From Candidatus Gastranaerophilales bacterium (GTDB lineage: Bacteria; Cyanobacteriota; Vampirovibrionia; Gastranaerophilales; Gastranaerophilaceae): a stretch of DNA of 64,000 nucleotides. Below the pieces are notes generated by a model that had not been told where the DNA came from, ran no database searches, and saw only the letters and a program-made list of their open reading frames with translations. Position 1 is the first letter of the stretch. Each line of letters opens with the position of its first letter. The stretch covers positions 1-64,000 of the forward strand of contig CALVHB010000011.1 in assembly GCA_944327275.1 (NCBI GenBank), read 5' to 3'. Of this stretch, positions 60,895 through 64,000 are shown piece by piece. The position numbers and the translations under genes are program-made.

Positions 60895-60989
60895 TGATTC
60901 ACCTTCAAATTTTTAAATATATATATTTAAACTTAAGTTCGGTCAATGTAATTTTTTGCGCTTTTAGCATAAAACTTTAAAATATTTTT

Positions 60990-61021
60990 TAATTTTTATT
61001 AAACAATCTTAATAAAAATTA
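60990..61021. repeat. AT-rich 13-bp inverted repeat in the TpsB/OmpH divergent region
   Basis: TAATTTTTATTAA and TTAATAAAAATTA, separated by 6 nt, are a perfect inverted repeat in the 266-nt divergent region. A second palindrome (TTTAAATATATATATTTAAA) lies near 60912-60931. The region holds no other recognisable gene. Confidence 0.55.
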
Positions 61022-61160
61022 ATTATTTCACAAAATCATACTTAACCTGCTATTATTATATATTATATCGTTAGTACTGTAAAGCAGTTGGGTGAAAAAT
61101 CATTTTAATAGCTTATTGTATAAATTAAATTTCATATGTATGGTGTATAAAGGAGAAAAT

Positions 61161-61622
61161 ATGAAAAGTAAAATGAAAGTATTAGTAGTAGGTCTATCGG
61201 CATTTGTTATTGGTTTTTCCGTAAACAATTTTGCGATGTCTGATGTTCCTTCAAAGATTGCAGTAGTAGATGTTCAACAAGTCGTAAATGCATCTTCTCA
61301 AGTTCAGGCATTGAAAAAGGAACAGCAAGCTAAAGCTAAAGACATCGTTGCATTTGTAGAAAAGGCAAGAAAAGATGTCGCAGCAACTAAGGATGTTAAG
61401 AAAAAACAAGCTTTAGAAGAAAAGTATAATAAAGAATTAAACAATAAAAAAGCTGCTATGGATAAAGATTACGCTTCAAAATTAACAGCAATTGATAATA
61501 CTATTTCTGCAAAAATTTCTGAACAGGCAAAAGCCGGTAATTATGACATTGTTCTTGCAAAAGGTGTTGTTTTGTACGGTGGAACTGACATTACTGATGC
61601 TGTAAAAAAAGCAGTGAAATAG
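61161..61622 (+). CDS. OmpH/Skp-family periplasmic chaperone-like protein
   Basis: 153 residues from the ATG at 61161, set by AAGGAG; earlier in-frame starts lack one. A signal peptide (MKSKMKVLVVGLSAFVIGFSVNNFA) is followed by IAVVDVQQVVNASSQVQALKKEQ. A Lys/Ala-rich coiled-coil hairpin (about 60-125) and a C-terminal β segment (YDIVLAKGVVLYGGTDITDAV) complete the Skp pattern. It would escort outer membrane proteins, fitting its TpsB neighbour. Confidence 0.85.
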   Translation: MKSKMKVLVVGLSAFVIGFSVNNFAMSDVPSKIAVVDVQQVVNASSQVQALKKEQQAKAKDIVAFVEKARKDVAATKDVKKKQALEEKYNKELNNKKAAMDKDYASKLTAIDNTISAKISEQAKAGNYDIVLAKGVVLYGGTDITDAVKKAVK

Positions 61623-61647
61623 TAATTCTAAAAATTTAAAATAAAAA

Positions 61648-61684
61648 AAATACCGGTTTTTTATAAAACCGGTATTTTTTTACC
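61648..61684. terminator. Terminator between the OmpH-like gene and the hydrogenase
   Basis: The stem AAATACCGGTTTT / AAAACCGGTATTT is flanked by A and T runs and shared by the two converging genes. Confidence 0.87.
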
Positions 61685-61685
61685 T

Positions 61686-63437
61686 TTAAACATCTTTGTA
61701 AGAACCAGTAAATTTATCTTTATAAATTGTATGAAGCAGTTCATGAGCTTTATGTGAATTTGGTTCTTGAAGATATTCATTATAAAGTTTTCTGATAGAA
61801 GGATTGAAGTGTGATTTTCTTAAACTTAATTCCGCATCTTCTTTATACAATCCTTGAGCGCGTTCTTCTTTAATTTTAGAGTCATCATAACTTCTTGGCT
61901 GTCCGCCTCCATTTATGCATCCTCCTGGACAAGCCATTACTTCGAGCATTTGAAATTTTGCTTTTCCAGATTTAATTTCTTGAATAGATTTTTCCGCTTC
62001 TTTTAGAGTTGAAACAACTCTTACAGTTAATTTAGTTCCTTTCAAATCTAGTTCAATGTCTCTGCACCTGTTAGAAGTTCCTCTAAGTTGTTTAATATCA
62101 ACATTTTCTAAGGGTTCACTTGTAGCAAACTCATATGCAGTTCTTACTGCTGCTTCTGCGACTCCGCCTGATGCACCGAATATTGTTCCGGCTCCAGAGT
62201 ATTCTCCATATGGAGAGTCAGCTTTCTCAGGATCAATTGCATTAAAGTTAATTCCTGCTTCTTTTATCATTCTGCCTAATTCTTGTGTAGTTAAAACATA
62301 ATCAGTATCAGGTCTTCCATTTTTAGAAAGTTCCGGACGCTTGCATTCATATTTTTTAGCTGTACAAGGCATAATACCAACAATTACCAAATTATCTCTG
62401 CTAATATTAATTTGTTTCGGCAGGAATTCTGCTAAAACAGGAGATAACATAGACATTGGAGATTTGCAGCTTGACAGATGATGAAGCATGTCAGGATGTC
62501 GATCTTCAAGGTATTTTACCCAAGCCGGGCAGCAAGATGTGAATAATGGTAAATTATTTCCTGATTTTAATCTGCCAAGAAATTCAGTTGCTTCTTCCAT
62601 TATTGTTAAGTCAGCAGAAAAATTGGTGTCGAAAATATAGTTGAATCCAATTCTTCTAAGAGCTGCATTCATTTTTCCTATAGAATTTTCTCCAGGTTCA
62701 AGTCCAAACATTTCACCTATTGCAACTCTTGTCGCAGGAGCCATTTGAACAACTACAGTTTTATTAGGATTTGTAATTTCACTCCAAACTTTTTCAACAT
62801 CAGACTTTATTGTTAATGCTCCTGTTGGACATACAGCTGCACATTGTCCACAGTTAACACAATCAACTTGGCCTAAAGGTCTTCCATTCATCGGTTGTAC
62901 AAGAGTTTTTGAACCTCTGTTTGCAAATCCTAATACTGAATGGCCCTGAAATTCTGTACAAGCTCTTACGCAAGCTCCACATAATATACATTTATTTGGG
63001 TCTCTTACTATTGAAGGACTTGAATCATCTATAGGCAAGTATTCATCAAGTTGTTTTTCTGGGTAACGAATTTTTCTTATACCATATTCTTCCGCGTATT
63101 GTTGTAATTCACAATTTCCTGATTTTTCGCAAGTCAAACAGTTTTTGTCGTGATTTGCAAGCAAAAGTTCAAGTACTGTTCTTCTTATTCTTCTAGTTCT
63201 TTCTGTATTCAAATGAATTTTTAACCCAGGTTCAGGTGGCATTGTACAAGATGATTGTATCCCACGACCTTCAATTTCTACTACACACATTCTGCAAGCT
63301 CCAAATGATGTTAAATCTGGACGGTAGCAAAATGTAGGAACATTCATTCCTGCTTTTCTTATTACTTCAAGTAGGTTTGGTTCATTTGAGAATTCTACTT
63401 CTTTACCATCTATAAATAATGTTTTTTTATCAGTCAT
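61686..63437 (-). CDS. [FeFe] hydrogenase catalytic subunit (HydA/HndD type)
   Basis: 583 residues. A [2Fe-2S] domain (CYRPDLTSFGACRMC) comes first, then a His-Cys3 [4Fe-4S] motif (HDKNCLTCEKSGNC) and a two-cluster ferredoxin domain (CILCGACVRAC, CVNCGQCAAVCP). The H-cluster domain has P1 FTSCCPAW, P2 MPCTAKKYE and P3 EVMACPGGCINGGGQP. A C-terminal small-subunit-like tail completes it. With the NuoF-like neighbour this matches NAD(P)H/ferredoxin-linked, possibly bifurcating, hydrogenases (HndABCD/HydABC). Confidence 0.95.
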   Translation of the reverse strand: MTDKKTLFIDGKEVEFSNEPNLLEVIRKAGMNVPTFCYRPDLTSFGACRMCVVEIEGRGIQSSCTMPPEPGLKIHLNTERTRRIRRTVLELLLANHDKNCLTCEKSGNCELQQYAEEYGIRKIRYPEKQLDEYLPIDDSSPSIVRDPNKCILCGACVRACTEFQGHSVLGFANRGSKTLVQPMNGRPLGQVDCVNCGQCAAVCPTGALTIKSDVEKVWSEITNPNKTVVVQMAPATRVAIGEMFGLEPGENSIGKMNAALRRIGFNYIFDTNFSADLTIMEEATEFLGRLKSGNNLPLFTSCCPAWVKYLEDRHPDMLHHLSSCKSPMSMLSPVLAEFLPKQINISRDNLVIVGIMPCTAKKYECKRPELSKNGRPDTDYVLTTQELGRMIKEAGINFNAIDPEKADSPYGEYSGAGTIFGASGGVAEAAVRTAYEFATSEPLENVDIKQLRGTSNRCRDIELDLKGTKLTVRVVSTLKEAEKSIQEIKSGKAKFQMLEVMACPGGCINGGGQPRSYDDSKIKEERAQGLYKEDAELSLRKSHFNPSIRKLYNEYLQEPNSHKAHELLHTIYKDKFTGSYKDV

Positions 63438-63458
63438 TTTAATTATCCTTTAAATTTT

Positions 63459-64000
63459 TTATTCTAAAACAATAGCTCTGAATGGACAGTTAGTTAGGCA
63501 AGCTTCACATTTAATACATTTATCTTGATTAATGTGATGAGGATTTTTTACAGTTCCTTCTATTGCTCCAACCGGACATGTTCTTGCACATTTTGTACAT
63601 CCTTTGCACAGTGCTTCGTTAATTACAATTTTTTTCATTGCGGTACATACACCTGCAGGGCATTTTTTATCTTTTATATGTGCAATGTATTCATCTCTAA
63701 AGTATTTAAGTGTCGATAGTACAGGGTTTGGTGCAGTTTTACCAAGACCACATAAAGAACCATCTTTTACAGCTTGAGCCAATTCTTCAAGAGTGTCTAA
63801 ATCACTCATTTCACCTTTTCCTGCTACAATTTTTTCAAGGATTTTCAACATATTCTTAGTTCCTTCTCTGCAAGGAATGCATTTCCCACAACTTTCGTGT
63901 TGTGTAAAATTCATGAAAAATCTTGCAACTTCTACAATACAAGTTTTTTCACTCATTACAACAAGTCCGCCTGAGCCTACCATAGCTCCTGCTTTTATTA
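63459..64000 (-). CDS. NuoF-like hydrogenase/diaphorase subunit, partial
   Basis: Only the C-terminal ~175 residues are in the window; the frame stays open through position 64000, so the ATG at 63983 is internal. Visible are the NuoF-type segment AMVGSGGLVVMSEKTC and the CGKCIPCREGTKNML [4Fe-4S] site. A C-terminal two-cluster ferredoxin module (CKGCTKCARTCPVGAI, CIKCEACLTNCP) follows, typical of HndC/HydB. It lies 21 nt upstream of the hydrogenase gene on the same strand. It would carry FMN and oxidise or reduce NAD(P)H. Confidence 0.93.
   Translation of the reverse strand, partial: IKAGAMVGSGGLVVMSEKTCIVEVARFFMNFTQHESCGKCIPCREGTKNMLKILEKIVAGKGEMSDLDTLEELAQAVKDGSLCGLGKTAPNPVLSTLKYFRDEYIAHIKDKKCPAGVCTAMKKIVINEALCKGCTKCARTCPVGAIEGTVKNPHHINQDKCIKCEACLTNCPFRAIVLE

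Noticed and set aside
1-64000. tRNA, rRNA, CRISPR arrays, transposases or prophage genes
   Set aside because: I scanned for TψC-like motifs, direct-repeat arrays and mobile-element proteins and found none I could support.

Overview
The window comes from an AT-rich (roughly one third G+C), didermic, anaerobic bacterium. It fits best with a non-photosynthetic relative of cyanobacteria of the Gastranaerophilales/Vampirovibrionia (Melainabacteria) type. The envelope has LPS-transport proteins (LptC- and LptA-like), a TolC-MacAB-type efflux set, a TpsB/Omp85 barrel and an OmpH/Skp-like chaperone. Energy metabolism is fermentative: an [FeFe] hydrogenase with a NuoF-like partner, ATP-dependent PEP carboxykinase, a membrane pyrophosphatase and small ferredoxins. 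Two prepilin-like proteins carry the GFTLAEVLITLG signature that I associate with this group. The taxonomic call is inference from gene content and composition; no rRNA is present. I see no tRNA, rRNA, CRISPR array, transposase or prophage gene.

Layout. 1-8.3 kb: a small acidic protein, thrS, an ssb - sugar-acid kinase - pdxA2 operon, secF/secD and dapA. 8.4-15.4 kb: one long plus-strand run, lptC-like, lptA-like, TPR protein, dprA, topA and an aroE with an odd N-terminal extension. 15.4-22.9 kb: minus-strand efflux operon and trkA/trkH. 23-32.3 kb: an orphan kinase-like protein, yggT, mtnP, a lytic transglycosylase, an M20 peptidase, mutS2, a GltD/NfnL-like flavoprotein, an exported protein and a YjbR-like protein. 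32.4-38 kb: hppA, prepilin locus A, an hppA relic, a coiled-coil protein and a CoA-enzyme activase. 38-47.6 kb: a YkgJ-type protein, rlmN, dtd, a zinc-ribbon/RGG protein, rimM and trmD, then accessory proteins and a GH57 enzyme. 47.8-52 kb: pckA, a ferredoxin, deoB and small envelope proteins. 52-64 kb: prepilin locus B, a sigma factor, a thioredoxin-like protein, folE2, a 31-residue membrane ORF, bioA/bioD, TpsB, the OmpH-like protein and the hydrogenase genes.

Most notable observation. The two prepilin-like genes, 17 kb apart, share the same unusual 5' architecture. Each has a promoter and Shine-Dalgarno site, then a short leader ORF in which exactly 29 nt precede a pure G tract (9 G in locus A, 10 G in locus B). 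Exactly 65 nt then lead to the ATG of the prepilin. When the tract holds 8 or 11 G (n = 2 mod 3) the leader reads straight into the prepilin. In that frame the two leaders align without gaps and share a conserved LxGFxxC...YNSDM block. At the current lengths both are out of frame. A second, conserved promoter-like element (TTGTAA-N16-TATAAT) ends 6 nt before each prepilin ATG and could drive a leaderless mRNA. This looks like a slipped-strand contingency (phase-variation) switch for surface or secretion pseudopilins. I do not know of a description of it in this lineage.
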